The notes: generated by a model from the sequence alone, not told the origin. A DNA stretch of 64,000 bases from Imbricaverruca yamaguchii (GCA_034440575.1 JAOTOL010001436.1:310001-374000), one strand, 5' to 3'; shown: positions 24,301 to 36,400, counted from the stretch's first letter. Numbers and translations are program-made.

Positions 24301-27300
24301 GAATCCCAAACAGCTAGCAAGAATAGAGAACAACAACTAAGGGCTACGAGACAAGCGGCGTACCTGCTGGGCTGCCGACTGCATTCAGCCATCACCGACC
24401 ATGCTTCTGTTGCCAGCTTATGAGATGTATCAACGTGTCGAGAGAATAGCTTAGACGAGCACCAGTAGTACTGGAGCCTGACACCAGTCAGCTTGGGACC
24501 AAGATCGAACGAGTGATTCGGCCAGTGGGCAATGAGTACGGGCATCTGACATCGAAACGTCCAATGCTATTCGTGCCTACCCGCCATTTCAGTCAATAGG
24601 GCCATTTTCTTAATTATCCCAGCAGTGATTATGAGCGCAAACAACCACGTTATTATTGTACCGTTGTACGCCTAAACTATAACTGTACCTAACAGTTGGC
24701 TGTGAGACCGTGGATGTGGAACTGGTGTGGGGGTTTGGGGACTGAACAGGGGCGGATCCAGTGGGGCCAGAGACCATTCCTCCCCCAGAGTCAGACTTTT
24801 TTCTTTTCTTTTTAATTCCCCTGCCCATTAATAGATACGCAGGAGTGCCCTTCCATACCCTTGCGACCTAATCACGTTAAATTCCAAGGGTGAGAGGTAG
24901 GTCGTGGTAAACAAATCAAGGCAGGTCACACCATTCCCCGCTCCTGTTTCTTGCTGGACAGATCCCGCCACCAGATATTAGTAAAAGATGTTCCTGAAGC
25001 CCTCTCAGACGATTAGCAATGCTAGTAACGTCTTCGAGGACTCCAGGAAAATAACTGCTATAGGTGTTAATGAGGAAATAATACAAAATCATAATCTCAC
25101 ACATGCATTTCATAAACTACTGCTACACTAAGAAGAAAGGACGAACCAAGTATGAAGAAGAAGCAGGAAAAGAAAACATGATTCTTAAACTAAAATGTCT
25201 GAATAATACCAGATCACCATGCATAGCACATTACCATTACCAACATTCATTGAAAAAGTTCATATTTTATAGTAGTGTATTGTCTGATGTGTTTCTTCAA
25301 GATGATTTTACTCCTAGGTACATCGTCAATCTTGTGGAAGTGAGAGCAGATTATTTTATTACAGGCTTTTAGTGCAATAAAGGGTAATGAAAACATTCTA
25401 TAATTCATAGAAGAGGGTATTTGAAAGTGTTGTCTAACGCTGAGGCCACCTTGTTCATGAAGTTGAAACATATTAGAGAGGTGCTAGTAATTATTGATTT
25501 AGAAAACCTAGCATGATGTAAATACATTGCTCATCAACTATGTCCAGAAACTTTAGAACTTTATGTTTGATAAACAATTCATTTGTATGGTATAAGTAAG
25601 GTATTTTATCAACAATCCTAATAACACGTTTCTGCAGCTTAATAATCTTGTGGAGCTTAGAGTGGTACGTACTTCCCCAGACAACAGCACAGTAATTTAG
25701 ATATGGCAATATTAAAGAATTGTACAGAAGAAGCAATTCACAAGTTGATAAAAAGTACATAGTCCTGCCTATAATTCCAATATTCCTGCTAAGTTTTGAA
25801 GAGATGGCATTTACGTGGCTTTTCCATGTCATGTCTTCATCAATAAATACACTTAGATATTTTATACAGCTATGCCTTGCAATATTGGAAGTATTTATTT
25901 TAACATAAAGGTCATCATATGGCTCCCTTGAGAGAAAAAAAATGATATCCAGTCTTCTCAGCATTAATAGATAATCTGTTGGTATAAAACCATGCAATTA
26001 TTTTGGGTATTACCTCATTTACTTTACTTTGTAATTCAGAATGATCATTAGCTGTAATAGTTACGGCAGTGTCGTCTGCAAATAGGTAAAAGCTAGCCAA
26101 ATTGGAAACATTGCAGAGATCGTTAATGTATAGAGTAAATAGCAGGGGTCCAAGAATCGAAATGTTGGGAAGTGTTGGGTGCTCACCGAGGAAATCTAGC
26201 GTCTCCAGGTCCCAGATGATGCCTGCGACCTCCGCCTCGAAATCACCACAGCCGGGCTGGTTCTTGCCATCATTGGGGAAGAAGTCCACATCGCCGTTGG
26301 CCTTGGAAGCAAATACATCTGGTCGCTATGCACAGCATTGTACCAATTACCTCAGATTTGGGGGCGAACCCATCCTGAGCTCGTCCCTCGCTATGCAGCA
26401 CCCATAATATTAATGCTGAAACTATTCCAAGGTTCTAGGGGCAGTTGCTCCTTTGTCCAAACTTATTCCCGCGTCATTGGCCATACACGATCGTCAATGT
26501 CCAGGACATGATGGGCATCCTTCGACTGATTGCTCAGACTCTATGTGTACCACACGCCGTGTGCCAGTGGTCATGTCATGATCCAACCAGACCAAGATAG
26601 GACTAGGACAGGATAGGATAAGATAGGACGTCGACTGGAGAGGAGTGAATACACTGATGGCAATTATTGATATGAGAAAACACGTTTGTTAAAAGAAAAA
26701 CACGTTCCAAATAATGCGAATACGATGGTGGACGCATTTGTTCAGTCTGAAAGGACCGTTCACTATTTTACCTCAAGAACGTGTTAGTGTGACATCACGT
26801 GATACATGATGGTGCTATAAAATGCGTCAGATGATCAGGTAGCATACATCATCAACAGCTATCATGGAGCCGATAATCACAGCCCATTTTCTGTAGGATG
26901 CACTAGGTACCGAGGACCTTCTGCCATTGCACCTAAAATTTGTCCCCATGCTTTGAACTTAACATGCGCTCTGGAGGGCCTCTGAAAATTGCGTGCACTG
27001 GAGGGGGAGAATTCCGCCCCCATAAGATATCGGCTCCTATTAAAGCTGGATCAACGAAATTCGCAGGGTGGATGTGTTCGGTAGTGAACTCTATTGTATG
27101 CAAATTGCGTGACCTTAGGTCAATATCTTAAAGGTCAAATAAGGTCAAAATATCAACATTTTCTGGTTTTGCGTGGCTGGGCTTGTCATTGTTATGGATC
27201 GCTGTATTTGTGTTTAGATGCTCCAAAGTGAGCATCAATGATGTTTCGGACATTACTAATGATCCAAGACAGATGCTAGGTCCGGCATTTGGCCTCAGGT

Positions 27301-30300
27301 AACCTATATAGCAGCACTTTATCAAGTCATTACCCGCCCCAGTTACCGGAACCAGGTCGCCCGCCCGACTACTCCGTTGGGCGGCTTGGCGCAATCGGCT
27401 TCGGGAAGAAAGGAGTGAAGTATATGAATAAAGTATGGAAAGGCTTCGGTACACAATGACAAACAGTAGTTTTCAGGATGTGTAGAGAGTAACATGCAAA
27501 GTGATATCAATCACATGAGTCATTTGCATGTATGACAACATACCAGTTGACCAAGCTTGGTTCAATTAACCCGTCATGAACTTGACCTGACTTAACCTCG
27601 GTGACCTAACATGACTGAAACTATATAGCAGAACAACATACATCAAGCAAGTCGCTAGTGTTCCTAAGAACACTTCCCTTTTGCCAATATACGGGAAGCG
27701 CATCGTGGCCGATTTCTGTGGTCCGGCGCTGGATTTTGTTCTTACTTTAGCGGACCCTAACTCGAAAAAAAACTTTCGCCCGATGTCCGTTTTTCTTGCT
27801 TTAAACTACGCACCGATCATTTGTAAGCAGGTATGCAAAAAAACTGGCGTACATCGACGGTTAAAATCTGGAGTTATGTACGAAAAGCCGGAGGGTTGGG
27901 CGGATTTCACCCCCCACCCCCTCTCCAAGGCGCGTTTTAAACTGTTTACTAAACAAATAGTACATTTCGGTACATTTTGGACCCCAATCCCGACAATACT
28001 TTGGTAAGTTCCCTATGATAGTACACATAATATATATGATAATACAAATGATAATATACATATGATAATGCGACATAATACACTACAATAACATTATAAT
28101 ACTTCGCCCCTCAGGTGCGCGTGTTAACAGGAGAACCGGGAGGGCAGAATCCGCTCAGTCTCCTGTTTTCGACGATACCTCATAAACGGGCTGGGATATT
28201 TCCATGTCATATTGTGACTTTGTTGATAATTATTCAGCGCAATGCAAACAACGTTTGCGATCCATTGGTAAATCTAGGAACTACGGGGTTGCAAAGTCTG
28301 CCGACCTTCAGCCATCCTTCGAAATCACAAAGGTTTCGACGGTGTGGTGCGTCGGTCGACCTTGACCTCATTTTGCTCTGATTGTATCGACCTATGGATC
28401 ACAAAATTGATATCAGGAAGTTCACTACAGCTATAATTTACCCTCCAAATTATGTGCTTCTAACTTCAGTAGCTTCCGAGATCTTAGGGGGCCGAATCGC
28501 CCCCATCCTTCGGACCGAGTTATGCAAGAGGTCCTCTGGAGCGCGTGAATTAACCAGAACGGTATGCTCACGTGTTTGAAGCCGACGCCGAGGAACAGGA
28601 TGTCTCGACCGTCGGTGTGGATGACGTCAACGTAGTCAGCATCAGTAGGGTCCAGGTGCACCACCGCCTGGGTTCCCTCAAAGTATGGTTGTGCAGGATC
28701 CAGACCTGTTCTTCATCAGGCATCACCGTGACCATCACCTTCATCAGGCATCATCACCATCATGTCGGGTCCGGATCATGACATTGCTACTCTCAGAGAT
28801 TTAGACCGGTTAGGGCTAGCTCGGTTCAGTTCAAGATTAAGTCAAAACTCCAGGAATATCTTCCATTTTTCAATGGGAGAGTTGATGATATTGTCTTCCA
28901 TGTAGTGGTTAGATAATACGGATTGTTTTCTCTTTCATGACAATATGGCAAAATTCCACCCAACTTAGCATTGCCTTAGATGTGTCTCATCCTATTCTGC
29001 TTAGATTAGATTCGTTATGATCAGGGAGAAGACATCAGCTTTGAGGAACTTTGCAACCTTTGGTAAAAAAAAGTGCATCATGAATATGACAGCAATGGGC
29101 ATGTTTTGGTTGGCAATGGGTATGTTTCGCTCTAGGATTGATTGGAATCAAACTTAGCGTTTGCACTCCCCTGGTGTTGAAGAAGGAAAAAGCAGACACG
29201 CTGCTCTCTCATATACCATGGATCTTTGAGATAAAATTATTGTTTTTTCAAGGGATTGTCGGCAAGCTGGACCAGAATTTAAAGTAATTCGGTCACCATC
29301 GTGTTTTATATCGTGCCATCGTATTACCGTCGGATTATTGCCCATTCTTGTCTATTGGATTATTGCCATTCCCTTTGAGCGCCACTGTGCATTAGGACAG
29401 GCAATGACTCGCCAGTGAAGACTCGCCTGTGATCCGGGCCAAGCCAGCGATTCGATCCCCGGCGTAGCCGCAGGAGTGAGCGCCAAGCGAGTGGCCGACC
29501 AAATGGAAGTCGGCGGCGGTGGCGCCCTCTCTGTCGATCAGAGCACTGACCAGCAGCGCCATCTGCCTGCCCACCAGCTGCGAGTTCGCCGTGGCCTGCA
29601 GGTATGGAATCGCCGCTCCTGCAGTCCAGTCGACGATGATCACGTTGTAGTCACCCTGTCGACACAAGTCAGTGCCAGGTCAGCAGTGCTCTGAGCCAGG
29701 CCCAGAAGGGTCGCTGGGGCCTCCGACAGAGCCAAGTTAGGCCAGTATCAGTCCATCTCGTGCTGGCGGAGTTACACTCAATATACATCATTGGGAAAGT
29801 GATTCATTGTAATTTACACCATGTTTACGGTGAGTAAGCTGTACTTTGGTTGGATGAATACTAAGACATCATTTTCAACACATGGACATTGCTTTATATA
29901 CGAAGATGCAGTCGATGTGGAGGTATTGCAACAAACGTTTCCTTTTAAACGTCACCTATTTAACGTTACACCTAATTAGCTAGGACAACTTCTCCCAAAT
30001 ATAGCAAGTAAACGTTCGTATATCTATTCAAATATTTCATCAAAGGAAGTCCCACGATATGATACAAATATCACTAAGCGTTAATCACTATGACCCAGGG
30101 GCGGGTCAAAAGCATGGTTTGGCGTGGACAATTTAAAAACATTCTCCTATTTCGAAAAAGCAACCGCAATTTAAGAGTTAAAATTGGTCGTGTCTGTTAA
30201 GACCATATCTATATCATCAAATATTCTTAGACTTCCAGAACATTTTAGCATAACATGTCCGCGGAAAATCCCTTCTTGGTAGGGAGGTCATAGACCTTGT

Positions 30301-32283
30301 GCCTTCAACCCCGATCCGCCCATGATATTACTGGGCGCACCGACAAGATCCCAACAGTCCCAATGAAATCTCAAAATAGAAACCTTCTGCAGAAGTAAAT
30401 CTTTTGACTCTATCAGCCAATCAGCTGTTCCGGCATCATTGAATCCGTGAGTCAGAATGATCGTCTTCCGTTCTGAAGAAAAGTCCCCGAAGTCGGTACT
30501 GTTATATTGCACATCCTTCTCCGTGGAATTTCTGTAAATGCAGAAACAGAAGACGGTGAGACAAAGGGAGCTAAGCAGACATGTCGATCGGACAAAAGTT
30601 GGTGATTGTCGAAAAGCGCACCTTTCCACTCATCTTCATTTACACGCTGGGAAACTGGTAACTGTATTGCGTCTCGGTGACAGCGTCGAACGACACCTGA
30701 AAGCCATGCATTTCACAAATGATTGCAGAGTGAAGGAAGCGGCCATTAAGTTGAGACACCTATTAACTGAACATCTGTTATAGCAAGAAGTGCTGCCTTC
30801 CACACTCGCCGCTGTACAGTGGATAGTCTAGAACCGCAGACTGTCCACTGTACTCTTCCAAACTATCCGTGGAAACTCGGCACAGTGGCGTACAGCGTAC
30901 AGCGTTCAGCGTACAGCCCACAACCCCCAATTCCACATTCGACACAAGTCTACAACCAGGGGCGCAGCTAGGACTTTCTCAGGGGAGGTGGCCAAAAAAA
31001 AAACGGAGCAAAGGTCGCTTTCGGTGCGCGAAGTGTGTCGAAAATGTTTGCAGTCGCGAGGTAAAAATCTCAACCTGTTTTCTTTCATCTAGTTTGATCC
31101 AGCCCGGGCCCCCGCCCCGTTCTCCTGGCTGCCCCCCTGTGCACGACCCACAGCCGGCGCATTCCCCACAGTCGCCACGCCTGCACTCGCCACAATCCAC
31201 GGTCGGCTCACCTGGTGTACAGCCGAAACACCGTCTGAATCTTCTCCGGAGGATTGGGCAGGTTGGGGAGCGGTCTCATCAAATCGCTCCAGGGATACTT
31301 GGTGGTGAAACACCCCACATCGTCATAGCACACGTCGCCTGGGGGACGTAGCCAGTCACTTCGTTGTAGCCAGTCGTTGTTGTAGGTGTTCCAAGGCAGG
31401 GATGTTGTGCCAAGGCTGGTACACCATCACGTACAAACTGCATGTCTTCATCATGTGCAAGCTTCATAGTGCAAACTTCATGTGGACATGAAGCTTGTAG
31501 TCGTCAACTGAATGCATGTGTTACCACCGATTCATTATAGAGCTCACATCGTGTGATATTCGACAGGCCAGACGAAACATGCTGCCCCACCAGTTGCCGG
31601 CGGGGACGAGTAGTCTAGGGGTAAGTTGCTCGTCTCACAATCGAAAGGTGGTGGGTTCGAATCTCACCTATCCTACTCTTCGTCCGCGACCAATCGGCGT
31701 GAGAGATCGGCGACGCTACATGACTCAACGGTCGATGTGTCGTTAAAAAAAAACAATAACCAACCAACTAGTTGCCGGCTATGTAGTGTTTAACGTTAGC
31801 CATGCTACTGTATAAAGGAGCGATAAGATTGGATCGGGTTGGGTCGGGTCGGATCGGATCAGCTCCCCCACCCATCTTATTAAAATGTGATGTTTCTTCG
31901 TACCCGATTGGCTTGTGATTGTGAACGCAATCGACTTCGTCAGCTTTCGGCGTTCAAGGAAATTTTTCGTCGAGTTCAAGATTCAAATATTTTCCAAGCC
32001 ACGGCAAAGTTCAAATATTCGCCACTATGACAAATACACGAGACAAGACTATTCATCGAACTGCTGGAACTGTTGCACACCTCCGTGAAAAAGCGCTGTC
32101 TGGCAAATGTATCAGTGCATCGCAGCAAAAACAGGATCTAAGTGACCAAGTGTCAGGTGTGACCAGATCTGATCTGGTCTGGTCGGATTGGTTGAAATTT
32201 CACACCAGACAGCTTATTTTCGAGTACTAACCGGCAAGCGAAGAGCCGAGCTGGAGGAGGCAACAGAACGCGGCGAGCTTCAT
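21075..32283 (-). CDS. pancreatic-type triacylglycerol lipase with PLAT domain, 9 exons
   Basis: A secreted alpha/beta-hydrolase that splits ester bonds of triacylglycerols or phospholipids. The spliced CDS (32232-32283, 31212-31338, 30384-30531, 29427-29655, 28572-28705, 26187-26301, 23064-23303, 22207-22321, 21075-21351) totals 1437 nt, 478 residues, and every splice phase agrees. Residues 1-17 form a signal peptide. Mature-type start [10 protein letters not shown]; oxyanion-side HGF at about 83; nucleophile Ser165 in GHSLG; Asp188 in LDPAQPYF; lid between Cys248 and Cys276; His278 in CSHDRS; PLAT from about 349, ending FTPC like vertebrate pancreatic lipases. The full lid favours a true lipase over a lidless phospholipase. 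Length matches the family (about 450-480). Introns hold a LINE, an R1 repeat and other debris, but the reading frame is intact. Confidence 0.93.
22207..22321 (-). CDS. lipase exon 8 (PLAT start)
   Basis: Acceptor CCGTTTCAG|TG; reads [19 protein letters not shown] and then a VFVLNG strand, ending in phase 2 with donor GGAG|GTGAGA. This is the first part of the beta-sandwich PLAT domain that binds lipid or colipase-like partners. Confidence 0.88.
23064..23303 (-). CDS. lipase exon 7 (catalytic His)
   Basis: Acceptor CGGCAG|CG; reads [17 protein letters not shown] with catalytic His278, then a Cys-containing loop and the linker towards PLAT, ending SESFC in phase 1 with donor TGTG|GTGAGT. Confidence 0.92.
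23640..25235. other. lipase intron 6 sequence
   Basis: Intron between exons 6 and 7. It holds a C11 tract at about 23671-23682 and scattered repeat-like blocks without a second copy here. Confidence 0.5.
25240..26162 (-). mobile_element. 5'-truncated LINE in a lipase intron
   Basis: The minus-strand frame starts at [15 protein letters not shown] and continues [10 protein letters not shown] (catalytic Asp pair intact), [20 protein letters not shown] and a C-terminal [12 protein letters not shown] end, with at least two frame changes. It covers the palm, thumb and tail of a non-LTR reverse transcriptase of the Jockey/CR1 broad group. It has no 5' half and is not autonomous. Confidence 0.88.
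26187..26301 (-). CDS. lipase exon 6 (lid start)
   Basis: Acceptor TTCCAAG|GCC; reads [18 protein letters not shown] and most of the lid, ending DFL in phase 1. The donor is CTCG|GTGAGC. A LINE relic begins about 25 bases beyond this donor. Confidence 0.93.
26985..27950 (+). repeat. dispersed repeat R1, copy B
   Basis: Collinear with 1030-1830 on the same strand and lies inside the lipase intron between exons 5 and 6, opposite to transcription. Divergence from copy A is substantial, with several indels. Confidence 0.7.
28105..28335 (-). repeat. dispersed repeat R3, copy A
   Basis: The inverse of 41830-42005. The shared core is TTTTCGACGATA(C/T)CTC(A/G)TAAACGGG(C), plus a GGAGGG...AATCCGC block. 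The block also resembles the G-rich end of R1, so R1 and R3 may share a terminal module. Confidence 0.6.
28572..28705 (-). CDS. lipase exon 5 (catalytic Asp)
   Basis: Acceptor GAACAG|GT; reads [19 protein letters not shown] and [10 protein letters not shown], with catalytic Asp188 in LDPA. It ends GVGFKH in phase 0 with donor CAC|GTGAGC. Confidence 0.93.
28780..29390. other. lipase intron 4 sequence
   Basis: AT-rich intron; nothing else supported. Confidence 0.5.
29427..29655 (-). CDS. lipase exon 4 (nucleophile elbow)
   Basis: Encodes [10 protein letters not shown]... and [10 protein letters not shown] with the catalytic Ser165, ending ARIT plus one base. The donor is ACAG|GCGAGT, a GC donor; only this junction gives the conserved ITG-LDPA sequence with exon 5. 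Confidence 0.93.
29720..30350. other. lipase intron 3 sequence
   Basis: Unassigned intronic DNA; a GAGGGG...CACAGTC-type block is absent and no repeat copy was found. Confidence 0.5.
30384..30531 (-). CDS. lipase exon 3
   Basis: Acceptor TTTACAG|A completes Arg60. The exon encodes an Asn-rich loop and then [12 protein letters not shown], the HGF motif of the oxyanion region. It ends DLLLQK in phase 0 with a weak donor AAG|GTTTCT. Confidence 0.9.
31212..31338 (-). CDS. lipase exon 2
   Basis: Encodes the N-terminal [16 protein letters not shown] segment and ...VFRLYT(R). Acceptor CCCCCAG|GC, donor CCAG|GTGAGC. The two early cysteines match the first disulfide of pancreatic lipases. Confidence 0.93.
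31602..31769 (+). mobile_element. full-length tRNA-derived SINE
   Basis: The reference copy for the family. Head GGGGACGAGTAGTCTAGGGG (A box), B box GGGTTCGAATC, conserved core CGCGACCAATCGGCGTGAGA, tail hairpin GACGCTACATGACTC...GGTCGATGTGTC, then A9 and CAATAACCAACCAA. An exact 10-bp duplication AGTTGCCGGC (31592-31601 and 31770-31779) flanks it. It lies in the first lipase intron, opposite to transcription. Confidence 0.9.
32232..32283 (-). CDS. lipase exon 1 (signal peptide)
   Basis: ATG at 32283-32281, then [17 protein letters not shown], a classic secretion signal. The donor is G|GTTAGT and the exon ends in phase 1. Joining to exon 2 gives SLAG-DVCYDD, where signal cleavage is expected. 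Confidence 0.9.
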
Positions 32284-32289
32284 GGCGAT

Positions 32290-32700
32290 CAATGAACCCT
32301 TAGCGTCGGGTGAAGTTCTACTGCCACACACATCGCCAGATACCACCATATCGTGAGAACCTGAGGCAAACCGCAGGTGCCACAGATAATTTCATCAGTT
32401 GGCATTGCAAAAGCCTTTTCCGGAGTGCTGGGACGAGAAAGAAAGTGTCCCGACAATAGAGTTTATTGGAATTATTTGGAATTACTCCGCTGTTCAGGGC
32501 AATTCATCAATCTATTATCCATACCCAAGGACCTGAAGGTCCTTAAAACCAATTAACAATGGCGTCAAGTGAGTCGTGCGTGCTGCGTTGCCGTGTTCGA
32601 CCAGTCTGCCACCTTGTTTGTGATTTCGGCTATTGCTGTGTGTTGTGGTCAGTAATCTTGCAGGTTGTTTTGTAATCTGTGACGGGTGTGTAGCTGTACA
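32290..32700. other. region upstream of the lipase start codon
   Basis: Probable 5' untranslated region and promoter of the lipase, read on the minus strand. No convincing TATA box or initiator was seen, so no promoter is called. Confidence 0.3.
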
Positions 32701-35300
32701 AGTCTAAGAGCTAAAACAAGGTAGGGCAAAGAGTGCTGAGTTGAGGATGGTAGGCGAGAAAGGAATAGTAGAGGTGAGTTGGAGAAAGTCTACCGGAAAC
32801 GATGCTGAATGGTGTCTTCAAGATAGTAGGCGAGTAGAGATGAATGAGCAGAACTAGTTCTGAGTTGTAGATTTGTTGAGTCAGTAGATGATTGGGTGTA
32901 GGTAGGTTGCCAGTTCGGACTGTGCCGGTTAGGTGTATGGGGTGTAGAGGGCGAGCTGGGAACGGGTCATCGCACTTCTCATTTCCATTGAACATTCAAA
33001 AACAGGTTATACTCTCTTGGAATGTCGTTTTTTTCATCCTGCATGTTTTGTATGTTTTCCGTGTGCGTTTTCGGGCAAGTATTTGTTTAACTTGTATTAT
33101 GCTCTATTCCATTTTCTTTTCAATTTTTTATTCGTGTTTTCATTTACTATTTTAACGTATGTTTCTAATTTTTTCCTTCCCGTTTTATTTCTAATGTTGC
33201 AGTTCATGAATAATGCGTGTAGTTGGGAGAAAGTGGAAGAGATGTTCATGTAATTTTAGGTTGTCGTTGTTAAGGTGAGTGGTGACGTTTAGCGGAATTA
33301 TGGTCGTGGACGTTTTAGTATGAGGCACGAGTGAGCGAGTTTGGTGTGTCCGATGCCTACGCTTATAAATAAGCGTTTATTGTGTCTGTTGTATTGCCTG
33401 GTAGTGTTAGTGTTCATATTCTAGATGTATTTCATATAGTTATGTTTGTACGATGTCCCACGCTTGCTGAATGTGTGTGTTGATTGCCGGTTGTATTCTT
33501 GGGTAGTTGTCTGATTGTGAGCAGGGTCAGTGTGTGGTCTGCTGCAGTGTCGTGGCTATGTTTGCTTCTCTGTCTGCGTGCTTGTTGCCGTATACGTTTT
33601 TGTGACTCGGTAGTCAAAGGGGAAGTGGCTGTTGATGTGTGACTAATTTGTTATGTATGCGTAGTGTTTTTGGCATGATGGGATATTTGAAAGTCGTGTC
33701 GAGTGTTACGCTTTGTGTGGCTGGTTTTGCTTCAGTTGCGATGATGTTGCGTTTTGTTATAATTTCATATAATGTTTTGGGTCGTAAACGGTTGTGCATG
33801 CCAAAGAGATTGTGCAGAGCTTTGCGGTGTATGTGTATCCTGTGTCAGACAGACGAGCAAGTAAGATGACCCGGGGTGGTGCCGCCGCTATGCAAGTCTG
33901 CTGTGGTCGATGTGATTTGGAGTCTAGGGCGTATAGTATGATATAATTTCGGCGATGTGAAGTGAAGTGCCGAAAGCGATGCGGTATTTATATGCCTGTG
34001 CAGGTGTGCCTTGGCTTGTTTATAGGAAATTGTGTTGTGTGTGTTTTGTGTCTCCACCAGACAACGGCTGGCGGGAGTGTCTGTGTGATGGGAAGTGATG
34101 TGTAGGCCATTTGCGTGTAGGTGTAGGTACGCGGCATCACATTGTTATCTTGGGTGGTGATGCTTTGATGAGTTGGTGTTTGTGTCTGGTGCGTACTTTC
34201 AGTGTCTGAGTGCATGGGTGTTGTGTTGTCTAATGAATTGTGTTTTATAGTGGTACTTAAGAAGTGCTTCTGTACGCCTGCGCTGTAGTCATTGCATGGA
34301 GTTGTAAACGTGAAGTGCTTTTGTTGGTGATGTCATATATGCTCATGGGGAGCTTTTGAGACATGGACTTTGAATTGTGTCGAGAATTTGGTTGGAAAGT
34401 TGTCGGAGCAATGGTTTTGAAAGTTGGGATCAGTATTCTATAAATGGCCAAATGATTGATTTCTATAGTATTATAAGCGTATTTCCATCAGATCCACATT
34501 TTTTACCTGATGGTGCCCGTAGAAAGTTTTCAATTGTTGATGTTAGTTTCTGAATATTTAAAATATGTGTGCCGAAACGTAAGTTGTGAGTCTAGCGCAA
34601 TGCCTCATAATTTTTTTCAGTGGTAACCAATGTGTGTAAACAGAACAGAATTTCAGTTGGTGTGTGATCTATTTTAAGTGGTTGTAGGTAAGTCTGTGTG
34701 CCGTTTGTAGCCGAGAATGATCGCCTGGATTTATTTGGCGCAATGTGCGGATTGATGAATGCTAATTTGTTGCGTAGTTTTGCAAACGCGAGTTGTATGT
34801 GTTAATAGTGCGTAGTTCCTAGTGGCTATAGTTTGTTTTGTGTGATGTTCATAGCACAATGTCTTGTGCGTGTAGTGCAATTTTTGCCGAGACTCTCTGT
34901 GATGACAGACTAGACCGGGAATGAAAAGGAGAGGGCTAAGAGCAGAACCTTGCATTAAACCAGGGGTGCAGAATTCAGTGTGCAAGGTGTGAAGGTCAAT
35001 TTTGACTTTAAACAATCGATTTAGTAACTAGAAATGGAGATGCTGTGATAGCCGTTCCTGTGTCGTTATGCTATGAAGTGTTTTAGCAGTGTTGTTATGT
35101 TGGTGTTAGCACAGGTGTGCTTGAGGTCCAGGAAGACGGCGGCCCCTGAACATTTCCTTGCCGCCCCTTCCTGGATGTGTGTGGTGAGATAGGTAAAGAT
35201 GTCGAGTCAAAATCTGCCAAGGATACCTGATTGGAAGGGAGATACTTTTTGTGATTCGGTAACATGAAGGAGGCGTTTTACTTTGCCTTCGTTCGTGAGT
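32700..35300 (-). pseudogene. LINE relic with reverse transcriptase and RNase H traces
   Basis: Broken minus-strand frames include GLMQGSALSPLLF (reverse transcriptase motif B, about 34960-34920), a thumb-like PMSIYDITNKS segment near 34340, and PSHKNVYGNKHADREANIAT at about 33600-33543, which fits the last RNase H motif (GN..AD). RNase H places it near the I/Loa-type LINEs. Many stops; not functional. Confidence 0.65.
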
Positions 35301-35309
35301 TCGGTACTG

Positions 35310-36400
35310 GTGGGAAATTCCCAGGATGGTTAAGGTGATGCAGGCTATGTCAATTTGCCTCTCAAGTTTTCTGGTGCATCCTGCAACATGTCATATAACA
35401 TTGCGAAGCGAACACGATATATCGGCAGACGATACAAGCATTTCTTAGTTGCAAAGCTAAAAGAGCATGGTAACAATAATATGCATCTAAAAAGTTAGCA
35501 AGTGGGCGACAAATTATAAGTTAAGTGTGAATCCCATACATTTTTTACTTTTGCTCCAAAAATGTGCCACATTGTCACCATTCCGAATCCGCGGGTTGAA
35601 CAGACTTTCGTTTTTTTTTTTTGCCGCGAGAAGAGGCTGCCAGTAGCAACATGCGTGATGGCCATGCAACCAGCTTCATGCTTTTGGAGAAAGTGCTGAT
35701 GATCAACCATCCCGTGTATCAACTAGACCCGGTCTACCCTATAGCACCCATCGGTCGCTGCCAGCCGGGAACGGCCGGGGCAGGACGTGTGAGCGTGCTG
35801 CGAGTCGGCCATTTAGTTGGCATAGTAGGTTGCAGAGGCCAATTATCGGCGTACGGGCGCTTCATCGGTTTTCGTCCAGCCGGCTGCTCCAGCTGCACGC
35901 CGGTGCCGACACCTCACCATGGTCACTTGCCAGCCGACCAGAGTGCGCGCCGACTGCGACTACAAATTGCACAACTAGGGTTGTAGAGCTGTTCTCTCTT
36001 TACCTCCCAACTACACCAATGCCGTCTCTATCTTCCGTCACAAACCTTTTCTGTCTTCTTCCACACCCCTACCTGGTGCAGGGCAACCTCAACGCCTATC
36101 GCCAGGCATGGGACTGCCATATCGCCTGCCCACGCGATCACCACATTGAAACACTTCTCAAGCAGGGGCACAACCAATGGGGTGTCCTCTCCTCATTAAC
36201 AAGCAAAAATACACTAGATCAAACAGGAAATTTTGAGATTTTCATCGCACCAAACAGAAGATTTTCCCCACGCCTTGCGCACCGAATGCGTCCTCTATTT
36301 CATGATTTCTCAGCCATCCCCCCCCCCCCCTCCCCCTCTTGCGAAAATCTTGACTGCGCCACTGTTCTCTACATATACAGCATAGCATTCTCAAATGAAC
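35310..36400. other. unassigned DNA between LINE relics
   Basis: Overlapping open frames at 35621-35986 and 35830-36444 are not recognised. A C13 tract lies at about 36320. Confidence 0.4.

Noticed and set aside
31602..31675. A functional tRNA gene
   Set aside because: A and B boxes are present, but the acceptor stem does not pair and the head continues into a SINE body with a target duplication.
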